DNA of 64,000 nucleotides from Chinchilla lanigera (lineage: Eukaryota > Chordata > Mammalia > Rodentia > Chinchillidae): positions 13,968,902 to 14,032,901 of the forward strand of contig NW_004955459.1 of NCBI RefSeq assembly GCF_000276665.1, given 5' to 3'. Shown piece after piece: positions 22,861 through 35,485 of this stretch. The position numbers and the translations under genes were made by a program. The notes under the pieces were generated by a model that was given only the letters and a program-made list of their open reading frames with translations, was not told the origin of the DNA and did not search any database. Position 1 is the first letter of the stretch. Each line of letters opens with the position of its first letter.

Positions 22861-25575
22861 GAGCATTTTTAAAGCAGAATATTTAATAATATACTTTTTT
22901 TCTTCCTTCTCTTTTGTCTCTCTGCCACTACTCTTAATTCAATCGCCACCTCCCTTCTCCACACATCCTCTGTGTTCTCATCCCCAAACCCTATTCCAGT
23001 TGCCCTTGTCAAGAATAAGTCAAAACTAGTTCAGTTCATAGCCCTATGCTTATTGCTCACTTTAATTGTGCAGGATACCTGACGCAGGAAGATAAATCAT
23101 ATTTTAAATTTCCAAAGTATGTCTGTATTTATACCTTAGACAGAAGCTTAGTTAATGTTGCTGAATCTTTACTTATAGCTACTGTCAGTGTTTCTCAGGA
23201 CACTAGTGAGGATACTATCCAGTTTATCTTATCTTGAAGCAGATCTATTACTGCAGCCACTGAACTCTCTCCAAATGTTATTAAAAGCCTCCACTGTGTA
23301 AACTTTAATGATGTTTGCAAACCAATATTAGGGCTCATAATAACTCTTCCTTAGAGTATTTTATTATAAAAATAAAACACTGGGGTTGTTCCCTCCTACA
23401 GCAATGAAAAAGAGTAAATATAAATAAATTAAGTAGAGCAAAGACTATGATTTAAAATTCAAGTTTATTTATTAGTGCTAGTGCAAACGTTTCCCTAAAT
23501 AATATATAGAAATCTAACTACATTATGCATAAAATTAACATAAATATCTCACTGTTTTTTAGAAAATGGGGCATTGAAGAAACATTGGCTAGAGAATATG
23601 GTTTGTTACAATATATCAGTATTTCATTTTCATTTGTACTTTAATCACAAACTGCAAATGTGACCACAAGGCAAAGAGAAGCAGATATAATGCAATGACA
23701 CTTGGAAATCGCAATCGTTTTTGAGGTTTATTTACATCATTTGTAGCTCTAAATGCAAGAATCGGGGCCAGAGAAAAGGTGGCCTTCCCCTTCCCATTTC
23801 TTGGAAAAAAGAAAGCCAGCAAAGAGTACTGACCAATTTAACAATGTTCTTTGTTTGCTGAGAACAATCGATCTTTAATCCACCAAGTGCGATGCTGCTT
23901 ACATGCTTGAAATGAAAAGCATTTCATCTAACAATGCAGTGCCTTTTCTCACTGGGGTTCTGGGCAGAAAGGTCACCAGTGTAACTTGCACACATTCCAA
24001 AATGTTAATATATACTGAAAGTGATTTTGAAATAAATCAGCACTTAGAGATAATGACCCTACATAATACATCCTAGCTTTTGCCTCTTATTGTATATTCA
24101 CTGTAACCTGCATTTGGCTATGTGGTGCATCACCGTGCATTCTAATAACACAGGCAATTATCTTTAGTTATGAAATAGCAGGAGTTAATTGTCACTTTAA
24201 TAATCAACACAATGCAGACTTCATATGTGATATGGGAATCAGTAACATTGAAAGGTAAGGGTGTCACTGCGGAAAGACAGAGCCTTCCCATAATTCTAAA
24301 TTACTAAGTAGATGCCCGAAGCCTCCGTGTCCTCATTCAGCGTTCCTAAGAGCACCAACTGCAGAGGGTGGTGGGGCTTAAAGGCGATCACACACCAAAA
24401 CCTTAACACAGAGCAGGATACCAAAGACATGCAAAAGTCAATTAGCTATCAAGAAAACTAATGAAAAAAAATACCCCACTTATGTCAGCTGCTAAAACAC
24501 AACTAACATCAATGAGAAGCTGAATGTTTGATACAATTCTGAGAATCAGTTGCAATTTAGAGCAATACTAAGTTCTAAGGGAAGGAAGAATAAAGAGAAG
24601 TGATCCAGAGGATCAAGCAGAAGTTATATGACAAGGATTTAAATCAAATTCCTCTGCCTGACTCATTACCCACTGACCCCAAACCAAGTCTTTTCTTCTG
24701 CATGGAATTTTAGAGACCATGTTCTCGTAAACTGTATCTTTTAGCCCATGTTTCCTCTGCTCTGTGTCCATTTCCAAGGTGTCTCTCTTCTACAGCAACA
24801 TTCTAACATAGCTCATCTTCTACCATAAACACGAAATGAATTTACTTTGTTCTTCATTGAGCCAAAGCTAGCTTTCTTTATTCTGTCAAAACTGGTTAAC
24901 ATACCTACCTAATTACAGATAATATCTTGTGATGTTAAAGTGCAGGAAAAATTACTTGATGCCTAAAGTTGTGACAGGTTAGAAGATGAGGTCATATTTT
25001 GACTTATGGAGGCCACTTAGAGATTATAAACAAAAAATTAACATGGCTTTTGAAAGATAATACATTATTTATAAGGTGATAGATCCTCTCCACTGAATTT
25101 AACAGAAACAAATCCAGTTTAAAGAAATCAAAGTGCTACAGAGTACAGTCATATTATGAATGTAATTCACATTTTCTTACCAAAAATTAATAGAGTGCAT
25201 CATTATGAGTTAAAATTACATAGAAACTACAGAGCATTTTTCAAAAAATTGATGTTGATTCTTCTCTTTGTAAATTCTTCCCTTAGAATGACATACAATT
25301 TTTGATACTATAGAGAAAATTGCTAGTTGAGAAATAATCACAACCAAGTATTTTATGGATACATATCGCAGGGCTCACAATTTTGAAGATTGCCACATTG
25401 ATTCGAAATTAGTGTAATTACTCTTCCCCTTCCTTATTTGATAACAACAGCCTTCATAATGAGTTAAACCTGAGGGTGAACATCTTGTTAACAATTATCT
25501 CACATCATCCAAACCTATTATAAAATTGTATCACATAATTCAGCCCTAAGTTAAACAAGCAACCAATTTGAAAAA
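22861..25575. other. Non-coding; longest repeat-free stretch of the first half
   Basis: No transposable element recognised over about 2.7 kb. The interval 23860-24260 has balanced composition with clustered homeodomain-like (taattg) and SOX-like (acaat) words, which would suit a conserved regulatory element, but this is only a guess from appearance. Confidence 0.4.
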
Positions 25576-25936
25576 TGACTACGGTCGGCCTGCTCAGGGG
25601 GTCCAAGGTAGATTTTCCTGGTGAGGTCCCCAGGTTAAAGAACGCACATGTGTAAGACAGCAGCAGCAGCAGCAGCGGGCAGCATGGAGCAGAGCAGAGC
25701 AAAAGAGAGCAAGAACAAGAGCAGCCTGTGTCTTTATTGTACAATTGTTATACAGGTTGTTATTTCATATTTATATTTTTACATAGGGGTGTAACCAGTG
25801 CATGCATGTTTATCGGTGCTAAGTCATGGTTACATAACTGTATCCCATTGCATGCTTGTGCTAAACAAGCAAGGTCACGTCCTCAGGTGTCCTTAGACAA
25901 TCCTGGGCTTTGAAGCAGTCTGAGTGGTTTTCCACA
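25576..25936 (-). mobile_element. LTR of an ERVK-like endogenous retrovirus (solo, approximate ends)
   Basis: Minus strand starts TGTGGAAAACC at 25936. It has a TATA-like tataaatatg near 25764-25773, a polyadenylation signal aataaa near 25732-25737 followed by a CT-rich stretch with a (CTG)5-6 run near 25660-25678, and could end in ...GTCA at 25576 or ...CCTCA at 25622. No 6-bp TSD was found with either end, and no gag, pol or env sequence flanks it. Class II is inferred from layout and from the TGTGG start shared with the LTR at 29986. Confidence 0.6.
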
Positions 25937-26840
25937 TCTTATTTATGCATAAACTCTCAACCATTATAAAATAATAAATAATAACGGTAAATTTGTTGGC
26001 CTCAGGAGATTCAGCTGCTGTATTCTTTCAGTAGATATCGAATCCTATCTACTAGAATTTTAACCAAACACCCCATACAAAAATACTCTATATTGCAAAG
26101 TGTTTCATTGGTTAACTTCAATCTGACTAGGAGTGAAACTCATGTAGATGGCAATATTCATAATGCACTCTCCAAAAAGATTACTTAGAATACTATGCTT
26201 GTGTGATCTGCAGCAGCTCTGGGCAGTCCTGAGACATCCAAAGCTGCACTATCTTTGTACCTGGGAAATAATCCAGAAGCAGAAATAAGACTTGAACTGG
26301 TAACAAGTCTGAGAGAGAAACAATGATCACATTATAAAATTCTATCCAAGGAAGGTATATGAATGAGATTCTTCATCATTTAAAACATAGACAAAGATCC
26401 AAGTTAGATCATTAATACATAATGAAGATTGATCCAACACTGACTGAGATTTGTTTTTCTAGACAGCACACATGTCATTAGCAGGGTAAAATATGTCTAT
26501 CATCTAGGGCTTTGTTGCTCAAACTAGGTTATAAGGTATAAAATAGGAAACAAACAAAGCTCAAAATCTGCAAATGCAACTGGTTAAAAATAATAAAATA
26601 GATATCACTATGTATTCCCAAACAAAGAATATCAAATGAAGCCAAACTATGGCACATCTTCAAAAGAGTTTTAAGAGAAGTCATATAGTGAGACATACTA
26701 CTCTACAAATGAGGGTTACTTCCTAGTTACCTCTTCTGAGAAGCAAATCTTCTTGGCTCTGAACAGCATATGACAGAATTAGTTCTTTAAGAGGTCCTAT
26801 TTTTTAAATCATGTATAGGCCAAAAACTGTATATCAATCC
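25937..26840. other. Non-coding, no feature identified
   Basis: AT-rich unique-looking DNA between the LTR and the old L1. Confidence 0.4.
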
Positions 26841-27845
26841 TACACATTCTGATAATAGAAAGCAGAAGTTAAAATAATTTGTATTGGTAAATGGTATGAT
26901 TGCTTACTTAGTAAATCCCAATGAATCTAGAGAAAACATCACAGAACTAATAAAAGTCATATGTTAGCAAAGCTATATGATACCTGTTCAATACAATACA
27001 GATTGATAGTTTTGCATATGTAAAATAAATTAGAAAAATAAAAAAATTTTAAAAATGACTTACAATAACACCAAAAATGCTAAGTACTGGTAGCAATAAT
27101 TTTCATGAATGATCATAGCACTTGATCACTGAAAATTAATGTTCATTAAAAAATTAAGACCACAATAAATGGAGATATAGATCATGCTCATCGATCAAGA
27201 AGAGTCAATATTAGTAAAATACTATTTAATTTTCTAATAAATTTAATGTAATGTTAATTAAATACCAGCAGGGTTTTTATCTTTTTTTTGTAGAAGGTAT
27301 CAAGCTGTTTCTAAAATTTGTATTTAAATACAAAGAGCCCATAAAACAAACCAATTTTAAAAGTGAAAATCTAAGTTGAAGGACTCATATTTTCTAACTT
27401 GAAAATTTATTACCAAGCTACAGTAATCAAGACAGTATGGTTTGGTGGTTAAGATAGTTGGATGAACAGAATAGCAAATACTGTCAAAACTTTACTCAGA
27501 ATTAAATGAATCATTGACATTCAACAGAGGAGTCAAGGCAGTTCAGTGGAAAAGACATAGGCTTTTCAATAAATGATGATAGAAAATATGGTGACATATG
27601 CAAAATAATAATCCATAATTATAACTCTGTACCATGTAAAATATTAATGTTGAAGGGCTATAGGTTTAAACATGAGAGCTATACTGGGAACTTAATTTTC
27701 TGTGACCTTAAACAATAAAAATGCTTTATATATGATATGATTTTAGTTATAAATATATGTATTTGCCAATACTAACCAAAACTGTACTTTTAGATTTGGT
27801 GTATTTCACTGTACATAAATGTTACTCCAATAAAGCAAAAGAAAA
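26841..27845 (+). mobile_element. Old LINE-1 (L1M-like) ORF2 3' end and 3' UTR
   Basis: Plus-strand landmarks of L1 ORF2 downstream of the RT active site occur in order: 'aatggtatgattgcttactt' (decayed active-site region), 'agctgtttctaaaatttgta', 'ccaagctacagtaatcaaga', 'cagtatggtttggtgg'. It ends with a 3' UTR-like 'actccaataaagcaaaag'. No frame is open. Divergence suggests a family older than the other L1 pieces here. Confidence 0.75.
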
Positions 27846-28211
27846 TGATAAAAGTTTTTTGAACCCTTAAATTTTGTAGTTGTCATTTAAGTATAAAATT
27901 TATGTATATATTTAAAGCTTTAAAAATATTTTAAAAATGGAAAATATTATATCATACAATCTTATTGAATAGTCATCGTCTCAAACTGTGTTATTAAAAC
28001 ACATGTTAAAAGTTGTGAAGATTCATATTTCTTAATAACTTTTAAAATAAATACTAATGTTATTTAATTGCCATTTTATAAAGCTCTTTATCATGACAAA
28101 TGCAAAATATTATTTTTCTCTTTTAAACAATCTCCCTACTCATACCTCAAAGTCAAAAATATGAAAACAATTACATTTTAATAGTAATAACAGAGGACTA
28201 ACATATACACT

Positions 28212-29180
28212 ATATAAAGAACTAAAAAAATTAGTCCCCTCTGAAGATAAAAGACCCAATCAAAAACTGGGCAACTGAAATGAATAGACATTCTCTGAAG
28301 ATATGAAAATGGCCAGTAAATGAGTTAAAAATTCACCACTGCTGACCATTAGAAAAATGCAAATTAAAACTGCATTGAGAAACCCTCCCACTCCAGGAAA
28401 AGCAGCTATAGTGCAGAAATCAAGTAATAACAAATGCTGGTGAGGATGTAGAGGAAAAGGAACTACTCTACATTGTTGTAAACTAATACAACCGCTATGG
28501 AAAACAGTGTTGAGATTCCCAAAAAAACTGAAAGCAGAAATTCCATTTGACCCATTTATTTCCCTTGTAAGTATTTTACCAAAGCAGTTAGTCATCATAT
28601 TGCAGGGATACATTATGCATACCCATGTTTACAGCTGCACAATTTATAATAACCAGATCTTTGATATGCATATATGTTCATCAATAGAGGAATGGATAAA
28701 GACAATGGGATATTCATACAATGGAGTATTAGTCTGCTACAAAGAAAAGTTAAGCTGAGACATTCTTAGGCAAAGAATGCAACTGGAGAACACAGTGTTA
28801 AATGAAGTAAATAAGACACACAAGCTCAAATATCACATGGTGTCCCTTATATGAGAAGCTCAAAATATAAAGAACAAAATAGATGATGTGTAAATAAGAG
28901 GGAGGGAAATGTTTTTCAATTGGTTGGAGGCACAAGAGATGAAGGGAGAGGGAGAAGAGGGAGAAGGAGGAAAAGGAGATTTAAAACAAAGGAAGAATGA
29001 TGCTGAAAATAGAACATTTTTACAAATGGAAAGGGAACCAAGAGTTGAGGGAGCAAGGAGGGAGAAAAGGGATAGGAGATGATTCTAAAAAAGAGAGAAT
29101 TAAAATATATTGTGTATATGTACCAATTTCCCTCCATAAATGTAATTATTATTACTGTGAACATGTACTAATAAAAGAGG
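28212..29180 (+). mobile_element. LINE-1 3' end (ORF2 terminus and purine-rich 3' UTR)
   Basis: Contains the L1 3' landmarks 'cccaatcaaaaactgggcaa', 'attagaaaaatgcaaattaa', 'acaaatgctggtgaggatgt', 'aatggataaagacaatggga' and 'gtgttaaatgaagtaaataa', then a GA-rich stretch (28915-29100) typical of L1 3' UTRs and a final 'actaataaaag' polyadenylation-type end. Frames are broken. Confidence 0.85.
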
Positions 29181-29979
29181 ATATACATTCACACATGCAC
29201 ATAAATGTACATATATCATTACAAAACAATGATTACTCCTAATTTAGAATTCTTAATTTGTGAAACGTCATTTTACCCTGTAAATCTCTTGGTATTTTTG
29301 AATACTTTATTATGTCTATATCTTATATTTTAAATCATGAGCCATAGTAACCATTTTGTACACCTGAACTATAACGTTTTAAGTACCCAGTGATTTTTAC
29401 ATTGGAGTGCTGATCATATCCATTTATCTCCTTTGGCTTATTCTATGTAGGTTAATGCATTCATATGATTAATACTGAGTATATTTTCTTACTAGGCATT
29501 GATAGGGACAAAATATCATTAATTGCCCTAGTTACTATTATATAGTATATTACTATAGTCAAATAATAAAATTTTTAGAAATATTACTGAAACAACAAAA
29601 GTTAGCAGATTATCTGCACTTTCTGGAAAGGTGAAGCTAGGTTTATCCTTGGACATGTGGGACCTGACTCAGAGTTGCCACCACTCTGGGGATACCATTT
29701 CTCACTAGCATCGGTCATGCAGGATGGCATCTCAGCGCACGAACCCCACTGAGGAAGCAGAATTGTCTTTGTAAAGCTTTCATGTCTGTGGTGTCTCAGA
29801 TGTAATTGCTCTATGGGAATTCTGCCTCTTTCCAACAAATAGTGAGCAGGGGTAGGGGGAGTCTCCAGAGCACACAGCAGCAAGCACAGAACTTTATCTA
29901 TGACTCTGAAATTTAAAAAAAACAATGCTTTTACTCAATTCTGAAATGAAATCGGGCATATCTCATTAAGGCACCTATT
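29181..29979. other. Non-coding; origin of 29600-29930 unclear
   Basis: A minus-strand ORF of 107 codons (29602-29925) has normal-looking composition but no similarity I recognise. It may be chance or a decayed retro-element immediately 5' of the LTR; a solo LTR with its own TSD argues against it being that provirus. Confidence 0.35.
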
Positions 29980-29985
29980 TCTAGC

Positions 29986-30334
29986 TGTGGGAAAAAGGGG
30001 TCCAGAGGTCTGGTTGACGGCCGTGGCGGAGGAGCGGGTCTGAGCAAACTCAGACTCGTCATGTCCTTGGCAGACCGAGTGAGTCGCCCCGCCCAAGTTG
30101 TCCCGCTCTGACCTCTTACTTCCACACCGCCCCCCGCCCCGTCAATAGTACCACCTCCAAACCATGCCCCTAGCCCGCCTCCATTGTCACCCCTCTAGCC
30201 TGCTCTATAGAACACCTGATACTTCTGCAATAAAAACGGATCTGCGCCATCAGCCTAGTCCCCGGTGTCTTCTTTTCACCGTGTCGCCGCTTACCACTGG
30301 CCCAGGTCCCTCGACCCAAGGAGGTTCAACCTCA
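29986..30334 (+). mobile_element. Solo LTR, ERVK-like, with 6-bp TSD
   Basis: Begins TGTGGGAAAAAGG and ends AACCTCA; the 6-bp direct repeat tctagc lies at 29980-29985 and 30335-30340. TG...CA ends and a 6-bp duplication fit class II (ERVK) integration. It is CpG- and C-rich, with 'ctctatagaacacc' as a possible TATA region near 30205 and aataaa at 30229-30234, followed by a downstream CT/GT-rich part. No internal retroviral genes remain, so LTR-LTR recombination is inferred. Overlapping ORFs are not genes. Confidence 0.88.
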
Positions 30335-30340
30335 TCTAGC

Positions 30341-30582
30341 TTCTGTGGAAATAAAGTAAAACTCTACTATGTCCTTACAGTGTATTGCAGGAAAAAATGA
30401 ATTTTAAGAATGTCACAGAACTGCTTAGAAATAGCTATACACAAAAAAAATTAAATGTCTTTTCATGTTCTAGCTGAGCAAAAAAGTGACACAAAATGCA
30501 AGAGATTATTAATGAGCATCAAACCTCAGTTACATTTCCATACTATTAACCTTATACTTTTTAAGAACACAATCATTTCAGA

Positions 30583-30583
<1 letters not shown>
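30341..30583. other. Non-coding linker DNA
   Basis: Unique AT-rich sequence between the solo LTR and the TG microsatellite; nothing recognised. Confidence 0.45.

Positions 30584-30621
<38 letters not shown>
30584..30621. repeat. (TG)19 microsatellite
   Basis: An uninterrupted run of TG dinucleotides, likely length-polymorphic. Confidence 0.97.
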
Positions 30622-32067
30622 GAAGAGGAAAAGGCAGAATTGTCACATTTAAGTTACCAAGAAGTAAATAAGAAAAAAACATATAAAGTTAGCTATAAAG
30701 ATCGATTCAGGGCAATCAATGCATTCCCTTACATAATTCTTCCTAGATAACCTGGAGTAGAATATCTGTAAGAGTTTCAAATTCCAGGGACACAATATCT
30801 GTAAAAGATCACATGTAATGGATAAAAAACTTTGTCAAACCTTACAGCAAAGGGTAATGGCCCAAATTTAACTGAAAGTCCTCAAGAGATGTAGATTTTC
30901 TTCCGATGTGTAAAACAGAACAATGAATGTGACATTTTGCTTTGCAAGACATTATTTTCCCCAAAGAAGTATTGGATGACTGTGTATCTTAGTCTGCCAT
31001 TGCTCATGTGTGACCAGGCACTGCGCTACAGGGTTGCTCTTTGTTTACTGTTTGTAAAACATTTCTAGAGATTTGTAATTCTAATGCTGCATAGATCTCC
31101 AAAAGTTGTACTCCTCCTAGGAAAAGCTTGGCTCCCTCAGCCTTAGATTCCAGGTTTCCAAATATGAATTTCATAAGTAAATAAAAAATGACTTTCTGTA
31201 TTGTTATCAATATTTTCACCTGCATATCTAAAAAACAAGTTATAGATATTAAGATTTTGCCCACATTGTATTAAAATAGCACCAACTATTCATTAGTATG
31301 ATAAAAAACCATTATAAATGCCACTTTCCATGCAGTCTTGCTAATACTAAAGAAAGAAATCTTTTACCATATTTTCACGTGTCAAAACCATGTAAGTGGA
31401 AATTCAGAATCTTTTATGAAATATTAACCTCTCTATGGTTCATTCAGTTTGTAGTCAATGAACAGTATTTGGGCAAGCAACCTGCTGTCTCTCAACATAA
31501 AATAGAGTAAGTATTACCTGAAAATTTACTGTCCCCATATTGTAGCAAACTTACAGAAAGTATCACTCTCCTCACAAGATTATCTCAAGTATAAAAGAAT
31601 ACAGTGATACGTTTAAACTGAGAAAATCTTGTTATCAAATGGAAACATTCCATTTGAATTTCATTCTGGGACAAGCTCCTCCTCAAGTTGAGACTCACAG
31701 CAAGCAGTTCTCAGATAGGCACCGCTTCGTGCTACCAACTTTTAGTGGTGATCTGGACCGCGCTCTCCTTCCATCCTCCTCTAACACCTTCTCTCCCTCC
31801 GCCTTTTGCTGATCAAGTCTCTCCCTCCTCATTCCACAGAGTAAACTGTAGTTTTCTAAATTTTTCCAAATGTCAGCCCACAGAGATTCTCTTATTCTAT
31901 TTCCCTGTGAATGTTTTAAATCCCCGCAAGTGTCAGCCTATCAAAGTCTAATACCCATTTTTTGTCAATTGGTAATGCACATGGGCAAATCACATTATAT
32001 AAGAATAGTTTGTAATGAATTTTAAGTTTTGATGAAGTCCAACTTTTAAATTTTGATGGTCTAACTT
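30622..32067. other. Non-coding, no feature identified
   Basis: AT-rich except for a pyrimidine-rich patch around 31760-31830. No supported gene. Confidence 0.45.
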
Positions 32068-32163
32068 TTCTTTTTTTTTTTTTTTTTGTGGTGCTGAGAA
32101 TCAAATTGAGGACCTTGTGCTTGCCAGGCAGGCTCTTGTGACACTGAGCTATATCGCCAGCCC
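32068..32163 (-). repeat. ID SINE
   Basis: T-tract (reverse poly(A) tail) at 32068-32087, then 'gtgctgagaatcaaattgag', 'gaccttgtgcttgccaggca', 'acactgagctatatcgccag'. Older than the TSD-bearing young copies; no clear TSD. Confidence 0.9.
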
Positions 32164-33777
32164 TTTTTTCTTTCTTATCACTTTTGGCCTTGGGGTCAAA
32201 TGGAAGAAGTCATTGCCTAACACAAGATAACAAAGATTTACTTCCGTATTTTATTCTAAAGGACTCATAGTTTCATTGCGGCTGTTATAGTGCAATTCTT
32301 TACATACTGAATTCTGAGAAGACATTGAATTGTACATTTTAAATGAATCAACTATATATACCTATATTATCTCCGAAGTTGGTTTGTAAAAACGCTAAGC
32401 AGTCATTTGCGAAAAGGCACATATAACAATGGTTGCAAAGAGTGGCAAGTGAGTGGTGTAATCAATAACTGTCCAGAATCGAAGGAAGAGATCCCACTCT
32501 AGAGAAAGAAGATGAAGAAACACCTTGTGGGGTGAGTGGTATGGCCATGAGGAATCAAGCGTGATATTTAGACATATATTATGTTTTCCTATGCATATGT
32601 ATGATTGCACCAAGTATTCATAACAATATTCCTATATAGGGAAAATATTACTTCCAAATAGACATGAAAGAAAACAAATAGAATAAATAACATGCTTTGA
32701 CAACAACTAGCAATGCTTGATCCAGAACATCACTCTACATCTACTCATCTCCCAAAGTATGGTCTTAACCACTTCATCCAACTGTACAGCAATAAGCCAC
32801 ACATCTGCAAATGTGAATCAGGAACCCTAATCAAGATCTGCAGGCCAATACATCTTCTGACTTCAAAAACCATCACTGTTTTCCTTTCTTCACTAACCTC
32901 ATTTCCCTGAAAGCATTAACAACAGAAGTGGAATCAAAAACTTAAAATGTCAGCAATGTAACACTTTATCAAAGTTTGAGTCTGTATTATGAAGTGGTCA
33001 CTAACACTGTACATTGTACTCTGTACATCTGATATACTGTGTAGTAAAAATTTAATTTCTTTAAAAAGAAATACTGTTATAAATTGCTCTCTAGTTATAT
33101 CTTCATTATGTCTTAACTAATGGAAGAGAAAAAATCATGAAGAAACCAGTAAAGTACACATATACTGCTACTATGGCCTCTGTCACAAAACTAGTTATAC
33201 TTTTATTATTATCCAAGGGGAAATAATGACTAAAGTACCCAAAAGACTTATAAACATTTTATAGGGCACTTTCTTCTATAACATAATGTCATATATGAAG
33301 TACAAGAAAAGTCTTACTGAGTATAAAAAATAATCTGGCACCATTTAAGGAAAATCATCATTCACTTTGATCTCTAGTGTCATCTCGAAAAGCACAATGT
33401 ACTAAAAAAATAGCAGAGTCTTCTAAGCAGACAGCTTTTAAAGACTGGAAGTTTTATAAGGTCATTCATTGCCACTGTCCTTGACCACCCATCCAACTTA
33501 AGCAGCTCACTGGTCCATGTAAAATGGGGGGAGGTGGTATATTACTATAAGATTCTCTCCTGGTAGAAAATTGAGAATGGATTATGAACTTCAGTTTAAA
33601 GTAGTCACTCACTCCAATTTTGCTATAGAAAAAAAAAAAAATGGAAAAAGAGATTTCCTTAGGCATTTGTTTCTTATTGTTTCTTAATGTCTAAAGTATA
33701 AATATAGTGAAAACTGTATTTTAAGGATTTGTGTTTTTCAATCTTATGGAAATTGTTTTTAAAAATTTACTATAGAA
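32164..33777. other. Non-coding, no feature identified
   Basis: AT-rich unique-looking DNA; ORFs here are short and unsupported. Confidence 0.45.
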
Positions 33778-33927
33778 GGTGGGCATGGTGGTGCACAATT
33801 GTAATCCCAGCACCTGGGAGGTTGAGGAGAGAGGATTGCCATGAGTTCAAGGCCAGTCTGGGCTACATAGTGAGATCAAGGCCATCCTGAACTACATAGT
33901 GAGATCCTGTCTGGAAAAAAATAAAAA
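33778..33927 (+). repeat. B1 SINE with internal duplication
   Basis: 'ggtgggcatggtggtgcaca', 'attgtaatcccagcacctgg', 'gagttcaaggccagtctggg', then 'ctacatagtgagatcaaggc' and again 'ctacatagtgagatcctgtc', and an A-rich tail. The repeated ctacatagtgagatc block is the B1 internal duplication. The best-preserved B1 of the window. Confidence 0.95.
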
Positions 33928-34737
33928 AGGAATTGCAAAGAATTCACTGTAAAAAAATCTTTTGGGAAAAGAATAAAAAAATGTGGACCTCTTAAAAATT
34001 TAAACTTCAAACATTTTTGGCATGTCTTTTATGCTGAAATATATTTTGGATAAACCTGGATACGGAAGGGCATAGGTCAATAGCAGGAGTTCTCAGCCAA
34101 GAGCTTTATGAAAATGATTTTATTATAGCAGTCCTGGGAATAGAACAGCAGTGAATCAGAAATAGTATCAGCACCTACTTAAAAAGGGGGGGAAGGAAAA
34201 TGATAAGTGCATCTCTAATAGAAAGATGATCCTGCCAAAATCTCTCATGCTCACCTTTCTAGTGCCACCAATAAAGGTAATTTTTATCTCACTGGATATC
34301 TTACAAAATCCTCGGAGTAATCCATCTAAGTGGGGGTTGTACCTCTGAGCACCAAGAAATAAATAACATCATTAAGTCTCTCTGAAGTGATGTCTCCTTT
34401 TTACCAATGTGCCAACTCTTCCAGCAGTCTCCCCTAGGACTTTGAAATTAGCTCTGTTCTCACCCTAGCATGAATGCCTTGAGTCTTGAATATTAAATTC
34501 TGAACTTTAAACAAATGTACTTGCTTGGAGAATTATTAAAATATCTTTAAATATAAAAATTAAGAAGCTTCACTGTCTTGTGCTCTTCAGAGAATACTGG
34601 ATGATTTATGTTTCTTTAGAATATTTACAAATTTTTCTCCTGAGTGAAACAAGCTAATAGGATGCATTATCAATCTTAATCAATACTCTGGCTCTTAAAA
34701 TGTGATTGTCCTAGGTTAAGATGGTCCACTTTCTGTG
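33928..34737. other. Non-coding, no feature identified
   Basis: No gene or repeat recognised. Confidence 0.45.
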
Positions 34738-35485
34738 TACAATGGTCTTCCATATCAGTAGGAGATAAACTTCAAGAATCCCAGTGGATGCCTGAAATTC
34801 AACCCTATATATATTGTGAATTTTTCCTATAAATGTTTTTCCTTCTGATAAAGTGCAATTTATAAATTTGGCAAAGTTAGAAAATAATAAAAGTAATTAC
34901 CTAAAAGATTAATAAAAGTAATAAAATGGAATGGATATGAAAATACACACTTTAAAAAGTCACATGAAAATGGTCTTTCACCTCACTTTATTGTACTGTA
35001 GATCTTAGCAAAATCAGTATTTTTTTTTCCTTTGCTTTTTAGGTCAAGAGCTTTTATCTTTTCACTAATAAGAAACCCTTTGCAGATTCTCCTTGGTATA
35101 TCTGACTCGCTAGCATCACTATGCTTAGACTTCAGCGCCATTATGAAGTAAGATGAAGATTACTGTATGCGCACACAGGCACTGTGATACTGTGGTGAGC
35201 AATGTGATGACTGGGGCAACTGTAAGTAACCAAGGGTGGGTAGTGTATATGGTATGGATACTGTGGACAAAAGGATGATTCACGTCCTCTTTAGTGTGGA
35301 GCAGAGGACTATGAGATTCCACTGCACTACTGAGAATGGTGTACAATTTAAACTTATGAATTGTTTATTTCTGGAAATTTTATTTTGTTGGATTAGATCT
35401 CTTTGTAAATTTCATTCTGTAGAATTTTGATTTAATGTTTTTGGAACATAGTTGGCCACAACTATGGAAAGTAAATCCAGGGTTA
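34738..35485. mobile_element. Tigger-like (pogo/Tc1-mariner) DNA transposon remnant
   Basis: The left part 'tcagtaggagataaacttca' / 'cccagtggatgcctgaaatt' / 'aaccctatatatattgtg', the middle 'tattgtactgtagatctta' and the right part 'aatttaaacttatgaattgt' / 'ttatttctggaaattttatt' / 'atagttggccacaactatgg' follow a Tigger-family non-autonomous consensus as I remember it. No transposase frame survives; the exact subfamily is not assigned. Confidence 0.7.

Noticed and set aside
28260..28613. 117-codon minus-strand ORF
   Set aside because: It is the antisense of a plus-strand L1 3' end.
29602..29925. 107-codon minus-strand ORF near the solo LTR
   Set aside because: No recognised protein similarity; low evidence and ambiguous origin. 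Kept only as an unexplained interval.
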